Below, in pieces: positions 44,913 through 53,640 of a DNA stretch of 58,891 bases. Each line of letters opens with the position of its first letter. Position 1 is the first letter of the stretch. The translations under genes and the position numbers were made by a program. The stretch spans positions 1 through 58,891 of the forward strand of contig SHZU01000013.1 in NCBI GenBank assembly GCA_009692115.1, read 5' to 3'. The stretch comes from Gemmatimonadota bacterium (lineage in GTDB: Bacteria; Gemmatimonadota; Gemmatimonadetes; Gemmatimonadales; GWC2-71-9). The notes below the pieces were generated by a model. That model saw nothing but the letters and a program-made list of their open reading frames with translations. It searched no databases and had not been told where the DNA came from.

Positions 44913-45556
44913 CCACACCGCGGTACCTCCCGCTCCTCAACCAGCTCGATCGGTGGCAGGCCGGCGCCGCGGCCCGCCATCCCGGGGTGATTCCCTGCCG
45001 GTCGGGGTGCACGGCCTGTTGCCTGGGGCCCTTTGACATCTCGGTAGCCGATGCGGCACTGGTCGCCCTGGCCGTGAGCCGGCTTGATTCGACGGTGAGG
45101 GCCGGCGTCCTGGCCCGGGCCGAGGCCCAAGTCGCCCTGATGAACCGACTCGAACCGTCGTGGGGCCGGCCATACGACGTCGCCGCCATCGGAGAGGCAC
45201 GATTCGACCAACTGACCGACGCCCTCGCGACGGAACCCTGCCCCGCCCTCGACGACCAGGGTGCTTGTACGATTTACGAGCACCGGCCTTTCGTCTGTCG
45301 GGTCATGGGTCTCGGCATGGTCATCGAGTCCGGCGATGTGATCGAAAACGGATGCCCGATCCAGGACCAATTCCCCACCTATGCCGCCCTCCCCGCCGAG
45401 CCGTTCCGATTGGAAGCGTTCGAGACCGGCGAGGACGAGGCCAAGGGCGCGGCGGCAGGGTCGTTGTTTGGCGACGAATCCCGGGGCAACTACGAAACCA
45501 CCATTGCCGCGGCCATCACGACCTGGCGCGATTCGGCGCCGGCTGACAGCTTGTAG
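44909..45556 (+). CDS. YkgJ-type cysteine cluster protein
   Basis: A 215-residue protein with the CxxC..CC pattern of the YkgJ/Fe-S or zinc cluster family: CRSGCTACC near residues 31-39, then CPALDDQGACTIYEHRPFVCR at about 107-127 and a later Cys in ENGCPIQ. The GTG at 44909 overlaps the DUF423 stop; the long frame upstream lies across fabI in a wrong phase. It probably binds a metal cluster; the process is unknown. Confidence 0.82.
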   Translation: MTTPRYLPLLNQLDRWQAGAAARHPGVIPCRSGCTACCLGPFDISVADAALVALAVSRLDSTVRAGVLARAEAQVALMNRLEPSWGRPYDVAAIGEARFDQLTDALATEPCPALDDQGACTIYEHRPFVCRVMGLGMVIESGDVIENGCPIQDQFPTYAALPAEPFRLEAFETGEDEAKGAAAGSLFGDESRGNYETTIAAAITTWRDSAPADSL

Positions 45557-45558
45557 GC

Positions 45559-45995
45559 ATGAACGCGCTCAAGGATTTGATCCACGGAACCGGGTCGCAC
45601 GTCGACCCAATCGCGGCCGTCGAGGACCTGACCTGGGAACTCGCGGGGCGACGGGTGCTCCATTTGCCCCATACCATCTGGCAGCAGGGCGGCCACCTCA
45701 ACTACTGGATCGATTTCGGTCTGAAGGCGATCGAAGGGGCCCGGCCGAACCCCCCGAAGACGACGTGGTGTGGCGCCATGAATTGGCCCTGCTCCGGACC
45801 AACCTCGATCAGATGACGACCCTGGCCGATGCCCGGGCTTCGACCCTGAGCCGAATCGTGAGCCCCAAGGCGGGTAGCACGGTCGAGTCAGTGCTCTGGC
45901 AGTTGATGACACATAACAGCTATCACCGCGGTCAGATCATCCAACTCCGATACGCGTTAGGGCAGTGGCCGAGGACGGCCGCCGGCCCGGGCTGA
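45559..45995 (+). pseudogene. DinB family gene with a poly-C frameshift
   Basis: The ATG at 45559 opens a DinB-like four-helix metal-binding protein (WELAGRRVLHLPHTIWQQGGHLNYW, with the first His ligand). After GARPNP the frame fails at a run of six C (45750-45755). One more C would restore PPEDDVVWRHELALL and the full C-terminal half (MTTLADARASTLSRIV, LWQLMTHNSYHRGQIIQLRYALG, with the remaining His ligands) to the stop at 45995. Real frameshift, slippage switch or sequencing error are all possible, because the change is in a homopolymer. Confidence 0.75.
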
Positions 45996-46937
45996 GACGA
46001 CCCGCCTGGCAATATCGGGAAAGTCGGTGAAGAAGCCGTCCACCCCGAGTTCCACCATTCGCCGGACTTCCGCTTCCGGATCCCCGTCATAGCCTTTCGG
46101 CAGGAAGGACGAATCGGCCCGGAGCGTCCAGACATGGACGAAGAGCCCCGCCGCGTGGGCATCCGCCACCAACGACGTGGGCAGGCCGAGGCGGCCATCC
46201 GGCTCGATCGGCTGGATCAAATCTTTCGAGGGGCCGATCCCGTCGGCAAACGTCGCGATCTCCCGGAGGCCGGCCGGCGTAGTCAGCGGTCCGGCCGCCT
46301 CGATCAAGAGAACCAGTCGAAGTTTGGTGTGCCCACGGGCGGCGCGCAGGTTGCCTGACTCGAACGACTGAACGAAAACCGGATCGGAGGGACCCCGATA
46401 TCCGTGCCGCGCCAAGACCGACAGCAAGGAGTCCGTGATCGGAAGACCGAGTGACCCATGATAGGTCGGATGCTTGGTTTCGGGATAGACGCCGATCCGC
46501 CGGCCGAGCCGCCGCTCTTCCTGGCGGACCAACCCAAGAATTTCCTCGAACGTCGGCACGTCGAACTGGCCGTCGAACCGGTGGGACCGAAACGCCAGGC
46601 GCTCCCGGGCGCGGAGCGTTTTGATCTCGGCCAGCGTGAAATCTTCGACGAACCAGCCGGTCGTCGACTGGCCGTCGATCACCTTGGTGCGTTGACGGTC
46701 GGGGAACTTCCGCGCGGCGTCGGTGGTGGCGCCGAGCTCATTTTCGTGGCGCGCCACCAGGATCCGGTCCCGAGTCATGACCAGGTCCGGTTCGATCACG
46801 TCGGCGCCCTGCGCAATCGCCAGACGATATGATTCGAGCGTGTGCTCCGGCCGGTAGCCGCTGGCCCCCCGGTGGCCGATGATCAACGGCGGCCCGGCCT
46901 GACTCATCACCAATGCCAACAAACCAATGACTTCCAT
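45957..46937 (-). CDS. Secreted glycerophosphodiester phosphodiesterase
   Basis: A 326-residue GlpQ/UgpQ-type TIM-barrel enzyme that hydrolyses glycerophosphodiesters. The active-site motif is IIGHRGASGYRPEHT (about residues 19-33), with catalytic Glu and Asp in ADVIEPDLVMT (about 45-55). A short hydrophobic N-terminus (IGLLALVMSQA) looks like a signal peptide. Its 3' end overlaps the end of the DinB frame by about 39 nt. Confidence 0.86.
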   Translation of the reverse strand: MEVIGLLALVMSQAGPPLIIGHRGASGYRPEHTLESYRLAIAQGADVIEPDLVMTRDRILVARHENELGATTDAARKFPDRQRTKVIDGQSTTGWFVEDFTLAEIKTLRARERLAFRSHRFDGQFDVPTFEEILGLVRQEERRLGRRIGVYPETKHPTYHGSLGLPITDSLLSVLARHGYRGPSDPVFVQSFESGNLRAARGHTKLRLVLLIEAAGPLTTPAGLREIATFADGIGPSKDLIQPIEPDGRLGLPTSLVADAHAAGLFVHVWTLRADSSFLPKGYDGDPEAEVRRMVELGVDGFFTDFPDIARRVVSARAGGRPRPLP

Positions 46938-46992
46938 CGGAACCTCCCGGACGAATCTTGGCGGGCAGTCGTCACGATCGGGTCACCAGGCC

Positions 46993-48402
46993 TCAGCTGA
47001 CGCCGGGCGCGGTAATACTCTTGACCAGCCGGAACATGAACTCGAGACCCTGGTAGAACGCTTCGGCCGAAATCTTTTCATTCATCCCGTGGGCGTTGGG
47101 GTCGGTGTAGAACAAGCCGGAAACCCCATAGGTCGGGATGCCGGAATTCCTTAGGTACACACCGTCGGTGGCCCCGGTGCTCATCGTCGGAATGATCGGC
47201 ACCCCGGGCCACAACTGACCCGACACCCGCTCGATCTGTCCCATGAGATCCGCCGTCAGCGGGGAGGGAGGCGTGTTGCGGGCGGTGCCCTGCTCGGTGA
47301 TGGTGACCTTGGGGTTGGCAACGACTCGTTCGAGGGTTCGCTGGACGTCCTCCGGAGACTCGTCAGGCAGGACCCGGCAATTGACGTGGGCCCGGGCCCG
47401 CTGCGGCAGCGCATTCCGCGCATGGCCGCCCTCGAGCATCGTCGCGACACAGGTGGTTCTAAGCTGGGAGTTGTACCGCGGATCTTCGGACAAGACGCGG
47501 GCGGCCTCCGCATCGGCTGGATTGTTGGCGATCGCCGTCATGGCGGCCGACACCCGGCCCTGGGTCACGGCCGCGGACCGGGCAAAGTAAGCCTTGGTGA
47601 TTTCGTTGAGACGGACCGGGAAGTCGAAGCCGCCGAGCTTGACGAGGGCGTCGGCCAAGTGGGTGATGGCGTTGTCCTTGACCGGAACGGAGCTGTGACC
47701 GCCCGAGTTGGTGCTTTCGAGGACGAAACTCGCCACCTTCTTTTCGCTGGCCTGCACGTCGTTGGAGAGCTTGACGCCGTCGCGAACCCGGCCCCCGCCG
47801 CCCTCATTGAAGGCGAACTCGGCATCGATCAGGGCCCGCCGGTTCTGGAGCAGCCACTCGACGCCGTTGGCAGGGCCGCCTTCCTCATCGGCCGTGAGGG
47901 CCACGATGATGTCCCGGTCGGGCACGAAGCCCTCCGCCTTCATCCGCATGATCAGGGCGAGATGGATGGCGGCTTCGTCCTTGTTGTCCGCCACGCCGCG
48001 CCCGTAAAAGACGCCATCCTTCTCAGTGAAGGTGTACGGCGGGAGGGTCCAGTCTTCCGGCTTCGCCTCGACGACATCGATGTGGGACAGCAACAGAATC
48101 GGCTTCTTCCCGGTGGGCCGGCCACGGAGCCGCGCCACGAGATTGCCCTTCCGGGTCACATGCTCCACGACCACGACATCCGAATCCGGAAAGCCGGCAG
48201 CCTTGAGCCGGGCGGCCATCGCGTGGGCCGCCTTGGCGGTACTCCCGACACTCTCCGACGTATTGATCTCGACCAACTCCCGCAACAGATCACGAGCGGT
48301 TTGTTCAAAGCGACCCAGTGGCTTGGGCGCTTGGGCTGATCCGGATCGCGAGGCCACCAGGGCCAGGATCAGGATCAGCACGAAGGGACTCCGGGTCGTC
48401 AT
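46993..48402 (-). CDS. Secreted M20 family metallopeptidase
   Basis: A 469-residue zinc peptidase with a signal peptide (SPFVLILILALVASRSGSAQA, cut near residue 24; ATG at 48402). Metal motifs are LLLSHIDVVEAKPEDW (about residues 105-120), VFYGRGVADNKD (about 131-142) and ALTADEEGGPANG (about 170-182). The dimerisation domain carries GGHSSVP. M20 peptidases of this kind cleave dipeptides or acylated amino acids in the periplasm. A hairpin at 48465 separates it from the cta operon upstream. Confidence 0.85.
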   Translation of the reverse strand: MTTRSPFVLILILALVASRSGSAQAPKPLGRFEQTARDLLRELVEINTSESVGSTAKAAHAMAARLKAAGFPDSDVVVVEHVTRKGNLVARLRGRPTGKKPILLLSHIDVVEAKPEDWTLPPYTFTEKDGVFYGRGVADNKDEAAIHLALIMRMKAEGFVPDRDIIVALTADEEGGPANGVEWLLQNRRALIDAEFAFNEGGGGRVRDGVKLSNDVQASEKKVASFVLESTNSGGHSSVPVKDNAITHLADALVKLGGFDFPVRLNEITKAYFARSAAVTQGRVSAAMTAIANNPADAEAARVLSEDPRYNSQLRTTCVATMLEGGHARNALPQRARAHVNCRVLPDESPEDVQRTLERVVANPKVTITEQGTARNTPPSPLTADLMGQIERVSGQLWPGVPIIPTMSTGATDGVYLRNSGIPTYGVSGLFYTDPNAHGMNEKISAEAFYQGLEFMFRLVKSITAPGVS

Positions 48403-48464
48403 AGGGGCTCCAGGCTTCTCGGGTTCGGTCGGGGGCAGGGCAAACGACAATGCGGCGGGACACC

Positions 48465-48487
48465 GGGGCGGGCCTTGCACCCGCCCC
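48465..48487 (-). terminator. Hairpin after ctaF
   Basis: GGGGCGGG, loop TGCAAGG, CCCGCCCC on the minus strand form a perfect 8-bp G+C stem 14 nt after the ctaF stop. There is no T run, so it may act as an RNA 3'-end stabiliser or a Rho-assisted terminator and not as an intrinsic terminator. Confidence 0.45.
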
Positions 48488-48501
48488 CACGGTCAGGTGG
48501 A

Positions 48502-48855
48502 CTAGAAGGACGCCTTGAGCCAAAGGATCTCGAGTACAATCAACCCCATGATAACCGCCGCCGCCAGGATGATCGGCCAGACGAAGAGGTTGGTGAACAA
48601 CTTCGAGTCCTGTTTCAAGTGCATGTAGAACATGGCCACCAGCGCGAACTTGGCCGCCGACAGAATCAGCAGGATCGGCACGACCAGCGGCTCGACCAGC
48701 GCATGCAGGGGCCAGGTTGGCCGACGGCCTACTTCGTACGCCAGAACCTCGAGGGCGGTGAGGACAAAGAGCACCACCGCCACCTTGAGGTACAACGCCG
48801 GGGTCGGATGAGAGTGATCCCCGGCAGCGTGTCCCTCTGTTGCATGAGCGTGCAT
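48502..48855 (-). CDS. ctaF: Cytochrome c oxidase subunit IV (prokaryotic type)
   Basis: A 117-residue membrane protein with three helices (about residues 24-42, 58-76 and 90-113) of the CyoD/CtaF COX4_pro family. It has a His-rich N-terminus (MHAHATEGHAAGDHSH) and the AKFALVAMFYMHLK motif. It is the last gene of the ctaC-ctaD-ctaE-ctaF operon and is thought to stabilise the subunit I/III assembly. Confidence 0.85.
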   Translation of the reverse strand: MHAHATEGHAAGDHSHPTPALYLKVAVVLFVLTALEVLAYEVGRRPTWPLHALVEPLVVPILLILSAAKFALVAMFYMHLKQDSKLFTNLFVWPIILAAAVIMGLIVLEILWLKASF

Positions 48856-48870
48856 TCGATGGTATCCCGG

Positions 48871-49527
48871 TTAGCGCATCAGGTAGACGACGGGGAAGAT
48901 CACGATCCAGACCACGTCGACGAAGTGCCAGTAGAGCGCGGCCATCTCCAGATTGAGCGACTTCTCGGGCGGCACCTTGCCGCGAACCGCCAGGATCAAC
49001 ATGGTCGTGAGCCAAATGCCGCCAAGGGTCACGTGGGCGCCATGAAATCCGGTCAGCGTGTAGAAGGTCGAGCCGAACAGATTGGTACTGTACCCGAGTC
49101 CCTTGTGGTAGAAATGATTGAACTCGTAGACCTGCATCCCGATGAAGAACAAGCCGCAGATCACCGTGGCCGTGAGCCAGGTCAGCAGCGCTTTCCGGTC
49201 GCCCCGCTGGGCACCGTTCAGCGCCAGCACGACGAAGAAGGAACTGAACAGGAGGACCGCGGTGCCGAAGGTCACCAAAGGAATCGAGAAGATCGGGTCG
49301 CAGGCCTGCATCTTCCCGTGCAGCATGCACTGCGACTCCTCATGCGGAAGCGGCCCGACCAGGCTCTTCCCGCGGTACACGAGGTAGGTCGAGATCAGGG
49401 AAGCGAAGAACAGGCATTCGGAGCCGATGAAGGCCCAAATCGCCACCTTCCGGCTGTTGAGGCCGGTTGCGGTCCAGTGGTGCTCGTCGATTTCGCCAGG
49501 GGCGGGGGCAGTAGCAGCGTGAGCCAC
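48871..49527 (-). CDS. ctaE: Cytochrome c oxidase subunit III
   Basis: A 218-residue polytopic subunit III. The landmarks are KVAIWAFIGSECLFFASLI (about residues 26-44), FYTLTGFHGAHVTLGG (about 145-160) and YWHFVDVVWIVIFPVVYL at the C-terminus. It lies 24 nt after ctaD and 15 nt before ctaF. Confidence 0.9.
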   Translation of the reverse strand: MAHAATAPAPGEIDEHHWTATGLNSRKVAIWAFIGSECLFFASLISTYLVYRGKSLVGPLPHEESQCMLHGKMQACDPIFSIPLVTFGTAVLLFSSFFVVLALNGAQRGDRKALLTWLTATVICGLFFIGMQVYEFNHFYHKGLGYSTNLFGSTFYTLTGFHGAHVTLGGIWLTTMLILAVRGKVPPEKSLNLEMAALYWHFVDVVWIVIFPVVYLMR

Positions 49528-49551
49528 GGTATCTAGTCTCCGAATTCCTGG

Positions 49552-51423
49552 TTAGTGCCCGGTCGGCTCGAAAGCCCACTTGAACGCGCCGACGAACAGC
49601 AGCAGCGCGCTCGCGATCGTGGCCATCCACCAATGCGGCCACAGTCGGACGAATAGCAAACTCCCGAGCACCAAATTGACCCCGATCGCAGTAACCAACG
49701 GCCAGTACGAAGGATTCGGCATCGGGATGTCGGCGCCGCTGACCAGGGCCGGCTCCGGCAAATGCCCGCCAGCCGCCCGGCGAGCATCCCACTGGGGCAT
49801 CGAGCTGCCGACCACCGGGAGCTTCGGGAAGTTGAATTCCTGCGGCGGCGACGGAATCGACCACTCGAGGGTGGCGCCGTGCCACGGATCGGCCGGGGCG
49901 TTGGCCGGCCCCATCCACGTCTTGATGATATTGACGATGAACACCAGGAACGCCGCCGCGATCAAGAAGGCACCCACCGTCTCGATCTGGTTCCAAAACT
50001 CGAAATTGAGGCCCTCGGGATAGGTGTACACCCGGCGAGGCATCCCGTTGAGGCCAAGGATATGCATTGGGAAGAACGTGACGTTCATACCGACGAACAT
50101 CAGCCAGAAGTGGACTTTGCCAAGCCCCTCATCGAGCAACCGGCCGAACATCTTCGGCCACCAATAGTAGGCGCCCGAGGTGAGCCCGAAGATCGATCCG
50201 CCGAACAAGACGTAGTGGAAGTGGGCCACGATGAAATAGGTGTCGGTCTGCTGAAGGTCGGCCGGCGGCGAGGCGTGCATCACGCCCGACAACCCGCCGA
50301 TGATGAACAGCGCCACCATGGCGATCGAAAACATCATCGCCGAGGTGTACCGGAGCGACCCGCCCCACATGGTCCCGATCCAGTTGAAGATCTTGACCCC
50401 GGTCGGGATCGCGATCACCATCGTCGCGAGCGAAAAAAACGTGTCGGCAAACGGCCCCATGCCGGTCGCGAACATGTGATGGCTCCAGACCCCGAAGCCG
50501 ACGAACCCGATGAAGATGCCCGAGAACACCATGGCGGTGTATCCGAACAGCGGCTTCCGGGAAAAAACCGGCAGCACCTCCGACGCAATCCCGAAGGCCG
50601 GCAAGATCAGGATGTACACTTCCGGGTGGCCGAAAATCCAGAACAAGTGCTGCCACATGATCGGATCGCCGCCGCCATCTGGCATGAAGAAGCTCGACCC
50701 GAAGTTCCGGTCCATCATCAGGTACACCAACGCCACCGTGATGACCGGGAAGGCGAGCAGCAACAGCACTTGGACGACGAAGCTCATCCAAACGAACATC
50801 GGCATCCGGAGCAGCTTCATGCCCGGCGCCCGGAGGTTGACGATCGTCACGAAGAAATTGAGGGCCGCGGCAATGGATGCGATGCCGAGGATTTGCAGGC
50901 CAATAACCCAGAAGTCGATGTTCATGCCCGGCGACGGCGCGGCGGCGGTGGCTTCCATGACCCGGCTGCTGGTCAGGTTGGCATAGCCGAACCACCCCCC
51001 ATCGGGCGGCGCGCCCACCAGAAAGCTGACGTTGATGAAGATGCCGCCCAGCAGGAACACCCAGTAACTGAAGGCGTTGAGCCGCGGAAACGCCACGTCC
51101 CGGGCCCCAATCTGGATCGGGATGAAGTAGTTGAAGAAGGCGGCACTCAGCGGCATCACACCCAAGAAGATCATGGTGGTGCCGTGCATCGTGAAGAGCG
51201 CGTTGTAGGTATCCGGATCGACCAACTTGCCGTTCGGCCCCATCAACTGGAGCCGCAGGATCAGGGCTTCAACGCCGCCGAGGAGAAAGAAGATGAACGC
51301 GGTGGCGCCATAGAGAATGCCGATCCGCTTGTGGTCGACCGTCGTGATCCAGCTCCACAACCCGGTCTTGGGAAAATTGTGCGCCGTCGCGGGCGCGCGG
51401 TGCTCGAGTACCGAGGTAGCCAT
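49552..51423 (-). CDS. ctaD: Cytochrome c oxidase subunit I
   Basis: A 623-residue haem-copper oxidase catalytic subunit. It has TTVDHKRIG near the N-terminus and the low-spin haem ligand in FTMHGTTMIF. The Cu-B/cross-link motif FGHPEVYI (about residue 253), including the helix VI Glu, marks an A1-type enzyme. WSHHMF (Cu-B ligands) and HFHYVLFGG (haem ligands) follow. A longer C-terminal extension with extra helices is normal for caa3-type subunit I. It lies 17 nt after the subunit II gene. Confidence 0.92.
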   Translation of the reverse strand: MATSVLEHRAPATAHNFPKTGLWSWITTVDHKRIGILYGATAFIFFLLGGVEALILRLQLMGPNGKLVDPDTYNALFTMHGTTMIFLGVMPLSAAFFNYFIPIQIGARDVAFPRLNAFSYWVFLLGGIFINVSFLVGAPPDGGWFGYANLTSSRVMEATAAAPSPGMNIDFWVIGLQILGIASIAAALNFFVTIVNLRAPGMKLLRMPMFVWMSFVVQVLLLLAFPVITVALVYLMMDRNFGSSFFMPDGGGDPIMWQHLFWIFGHPEVYILILPAFGIASEVLPVFSRKPLFGYTAMVFSGIFIGFVGFGVWSHHMFATGMGPFADTFFSLATMVIAIPTGVKIFNWIGTMWGGSLRYTSAMMFSIAMVALFIIGGLSGVMHASPPADLQQTDTYFIVAHFHYVLFGGSIFGLTSGAYYWWPKMFGRLLDEGLGKVHFWLMFVGMNVTFFPMHILGLNGMPRRVYTYPEGLNFEFWNQIETVGAFLIAAAFLVFIVNIIKTWMGPANAPADPWHGATLEWSIPSPPQEFNFPKLPVVGSSMPQWDARRAAGGHLPEPALVSGADIPMPNPSYWPLVTAIGVNLVLGSLLFVRLWPHWWMATIASALLLFVGAFKWAFEPTGH

Positions 51424-51440
51424 GGTCGTCGTTCCTCGCC

Positions 51441-52538
51441 TTACTTGTGCATGCGGAGATAGGCCACCAAGGCCGTAATCTCCGTTTCAGTCAACGGGCG
51501 CGGAAGAATCATGTGACTTCCCTGCTTCATGCCCTGGGGATCCCGAAGCCACCTCGCCAAGTTGGTCGGAGTGTTCTCGTACATGTTGGCGCCGATCGTG
51601 GTGCGGGCGCCAAGGTGGCTCAGATTCGGGCCCCGGAGCTTCAGCGCCCCGGCGAGCGGAGTCCCGACCATCGCGTGGCAGCTGATGCAACCTCCGGCAA
51701 GGAACGCCGCCTGACCCTTGGTGTGAATGGTGTCGGTCTTCCAGGCGCTGTCGAGCCCGGGATCGACCTTGGCCCCGTTCACCAGCGGCGACCCGACTCG
51801 GCTGGCGACAACCCATTGATCAAAATCCGCTTGGCTCTTGACGATGACCCGAAGGCCCATCCGGGCATGTTGAATCCCGCAGAGCTCGGCACACTGCCCC
51901 GTGTAGTCGCCGACCGTGTCGGCCGTAAACCAGAGCGGGTTGACCTTCTTGAACTTGGTCTTGGAGAAGATCGGGAAGACATCGCGCTTCGACGCCAACT
52001 GCGGCGACCAGAAGCTGTGGAGCACATCCGCGCTCCACATCCGAAGCCCCACCATCTTGCCCTGGGGCACCACCAACTCATTGGCGGTCACGACGCCGAG
52101 CTTCGGATACCGGTATTCCCACCACCACTGATGGCCGATGACCTCAACCTCAACCTCGGGGTTCGGGGCCGGCAATGAGGTCTTGAAGATGGTTCGAACG
52201 GTCGGAATCGCGATAAAGACCAGGATGATGGCGGGAATCACGGTCCAGGCAATCTCGATCGTGGTGTTACCGTGGCTCTGCTCCGGCTTCGGATCGTTCG
52301 GCTTGGCCCGGAACCGCCAGAGGGCATACACCAACGCGCCTTCCACCAGGACAAACACCGCGGCCGCCCACCAGAACGTGGTGCGGAACAGGCTGTCGAT
52401 CATCCGGGTGATGTCGGATGCCGGAGCGAGAGTGGTCTGCGGGTAGTCCTTCGCGCAGGCCGCCACAAACACCAAAAGTCCGAGCCCGAGGGCCCGAGCC
52501 AGCCACGCGCGCCACGCGCGTACGGGGCGACTATCCAT
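51441..52538 (-). CDS. ctaC: Cytochrome c oxidase subunit II fused to cytochrome c (caa3 type)
   Basis: A 365-residue subunit II. A lipoprotein signal (LLVFVAACAK, lipobox Cys about 29), two transmembrane helices and the IGHQWWWEYRYP motif precede the CuA centre (DVLHSFW, then CAELCGIQHARM). A C-terminal cytochrome c domain has the haem site CISCH (about residues 288-292) and an axial Met in GSHMILPRPL. The enzyme is therefore caa3-type, with electrons entering through its own haem C. ATG 52538 gives a normal lipoprotein signal; an ATG at 52580 would add 14 residues. Confidence 0.9.
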   Translation of the reverse strand: MDSRPVRAWRAWLARALGLGLLVFVAACAKDYPQTTLAPASDITRMIDSLFRTTFWWAAAVFVLVEGALVYALWRFRAKPNDPKPEQSHGNTTIEIAWTVIPAIILVFIAIPTVRTIFKTSLPAPNPEVEVEVIGHQWWWEYRYPKLGVVTANELVVPQGKMVGLRMWSADVLHSFWSPQLASKRDVFPIFSKTKFKKVNPLWFTADTVGDYTGQCAELCGIQHARMGLRVIVKSQADFDQWVVASRVGSPLVNGAKVDPGLDSAWKTDTIHTKGQAAFLAGGCISCHAMVGTPLAGALKLRGPNLSHLGARTTIGANMYENTPTNLARWLRDPQGMKQGSHMILPRPLTETEITALVAYLRMHK

Positions 52539-52601
52539 GCGGTTTGCGTCCAAATTGTGGGGACAGAGCCGAGCCTGCATCGACCGGATGAGGCGCGCGG
52601 A

Positions 52602-52630
52602 AGGTTAGTCTACCCAACAAGTTGCGTCAA
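52602..52630 (-). promoter_or_regulatory. Candidate cta operon promoter
   Basis: TTGACG (52630-52625) and TAACCT (52607-52602) with 17-nt spacing point toward ctaC, giving a leader of about 55-60 nt to ATG 52538. The -35 matches the consensus at five positions, the -10 at three. Confidence 0.45.
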
Positions 52631-52712
52631 GAAATGGCAGCCGGGTTCGGGAATTGGCGTCCCACCCGGGCCGAACGGCCCTCCCCGGCCCGGTTTCGCT
52701 CCCGTCCCGAAG

Positions 52713-52741
52713 TTGGTATCTTTATGTCTGATTGATACTTG
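52713..52741 (+). promoter_or_regulatory. Candidate greA promoter
   Basis: TTGGTA (52713-52718) and TACTTG (52736-52741) are spaced by 17 nt within an A+T-richer patch. The -10 is poor (three of six matches). It would start a leader of about 50 nt containing the hairpin at 52744-52768. Confidence 0.3.
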
Positions 52742-52743
52742 AC

Positions 52744-52779
52744 GCCCGGCTGGTTTCCCCCGCCGGGCGGACTTCTTTT
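52744..52779 (+). terminator. Hairpin in the greA leader, possible attenuator
   Basis: GCCCGGC (52744-52750) pairs perfectly with GCCGGGC (52762-52768) across an 11-nt loop, followed by GGACTTCTTTT. This is terminator-like and lies 17 nt before the greA ATG with no gene between. In E. coli a terminator in the greA leader releases a short RNA and limits greA expression; a similar logic is possible here. Confidence 0.5.
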
Positions 52780-52795
52780 GGGCCCGGCAGCCGAC

Positions 52796-53266
52796 ATGAT
52801 CCAGGAAATGCGGGAAAAACTTGGCAAGGAGATCGAGGCGTTGAGCCATGAGCTCACCGTCACCTTGCCCCAGGCCATCGCCACCGCCGTCGCGATGGGC
52901 GACCTCCGCGAGAACTCGGAATACAAGGCCGCCCTCGAGCGTCAACAACTGGTCCAGGCCCGCCTCGGGCAATTGCATCTTCGCCTGTCCCAACTGGCCC
53001 AGCTCGCTAATACCGAAGCCCCGACCGACCGGGTCGGCCTCGGGTCGAAGGTCACCGTCACCGACCTCGAAACCGACGAAACCGAGACCTTCCATCTGGT
53101 CTTGGCCGAGATGATGGACATCGATGCCGGCCACATCTCCCTGATGTCACCCCTCGGCCGGGCCCTGGTAGACCGGAAGGTGGGGGAGGAAGTGTCCCTC
53201 CGCCTGCCAACCATGTCCCGCAAGCTCCGGCTGATCGAATTGATTACCGTCCACCAGACGAAGTAG
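52796..53266 (+). CDS. greA: GreA/GreB-family transcription elongation factor
   Basis: A 156-residue Gre factor that rescues backtracked RNA polymerase. The N-terminal coiled coil contains the family motif GDLRENSEYKAA (about residues 39-50), with the tip acidic residues Asp and Glu preserved. The C-terminal FKBP-like domain (VGLGSKVTVTDL, SPLGRALVDRKVGEEV) is present. ATG 52796 starts the homology. A co-chaperonin-like gene follows after 3 nt. Confidence 0.85.
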   Translation: MIQEMREKLGKEIEALSHELTVTLPQAIATAVAMGDLRENSEYKAALERQQLVQARLGQLHLRLSQLAQLANTEAPTDRVGLGSKVTVTDLETDETETFHLVLAEMMDIDAGHISLMSPLGRALVDRKVGEEVSLRLPTMSRKLRLIELITVHQTK

Positions 53267-53269
53267 GGT

Positions 53270-53638
53270 ATGGATTTTCCCCCAAAGAAGATTCTGGTCG
53301 TGGGCGATCGGGTCCTCATCACCCCGAACGACGGAGAAGAGCGGACCCGGGTCGGACTCTACCTGCCGGCCACCGCCATCGACACCCAGCAGGTCCAGAG
53401 CGGACTGATCGTCGCGACCGGCCAGGGCGACCCGGTGGCCGACCTCTCGACCTTCGATGAGGAGCCGTGGCGCGCCATGGAAAAGACCCCCCGCTTCCGC
53501 CCGATGCAGGCCCGGGTCGGCGACCAGGCGATCTTCTTCCGCAAAGCGGCGGTCGAAATCAGCTTCGAAGACAAGAAGTACCTGGTGGTGCCGCAGGCCG
53601 CCATTCTGGTGCTGGTGCGCGACGAGATCCCAATCTAG
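53270..53638 (+). CDS. GroES-like co-chaperonin fold protein
   Basis: A 122-residue protein with a Cpn10-like fold: VVGDRVLITPNDGEERTRVGLYLP (about residues 9-32), a mobile-loop-like insertion, SGLIVATGQG (about 44-53) and a C-terminal YLVVPQAAILVLV. It is longer than GroES (about 95 residues) because of an insertion at about 55-80 (FDEEPWRAMEKTPRF). It may be a specialised co-chaperone; the presence of a standard GroES elsewhere cannot be judged. Confidence 0.72.
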   Translation: MDFPPKKILVVGDRVLITPNDGEERTRVGLYLPATAIDTQQVQSGLIVATGQGDPVADLSTFDEEPWRAMEKTPRFRPMQARVGDQAIFFRKAAVEISFEDKKYLVVPQAAILVLVRDEIPI

Positions 53639-53640
53639 AG

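Noticed and set aside
49762-51462. A 566-codon plus-strand frame opposite ctaD
   Set aside because: Antisense to a cytochrome oxidase subunit with all haem and copper ligands; His/Glu/Arg-rich without domains.
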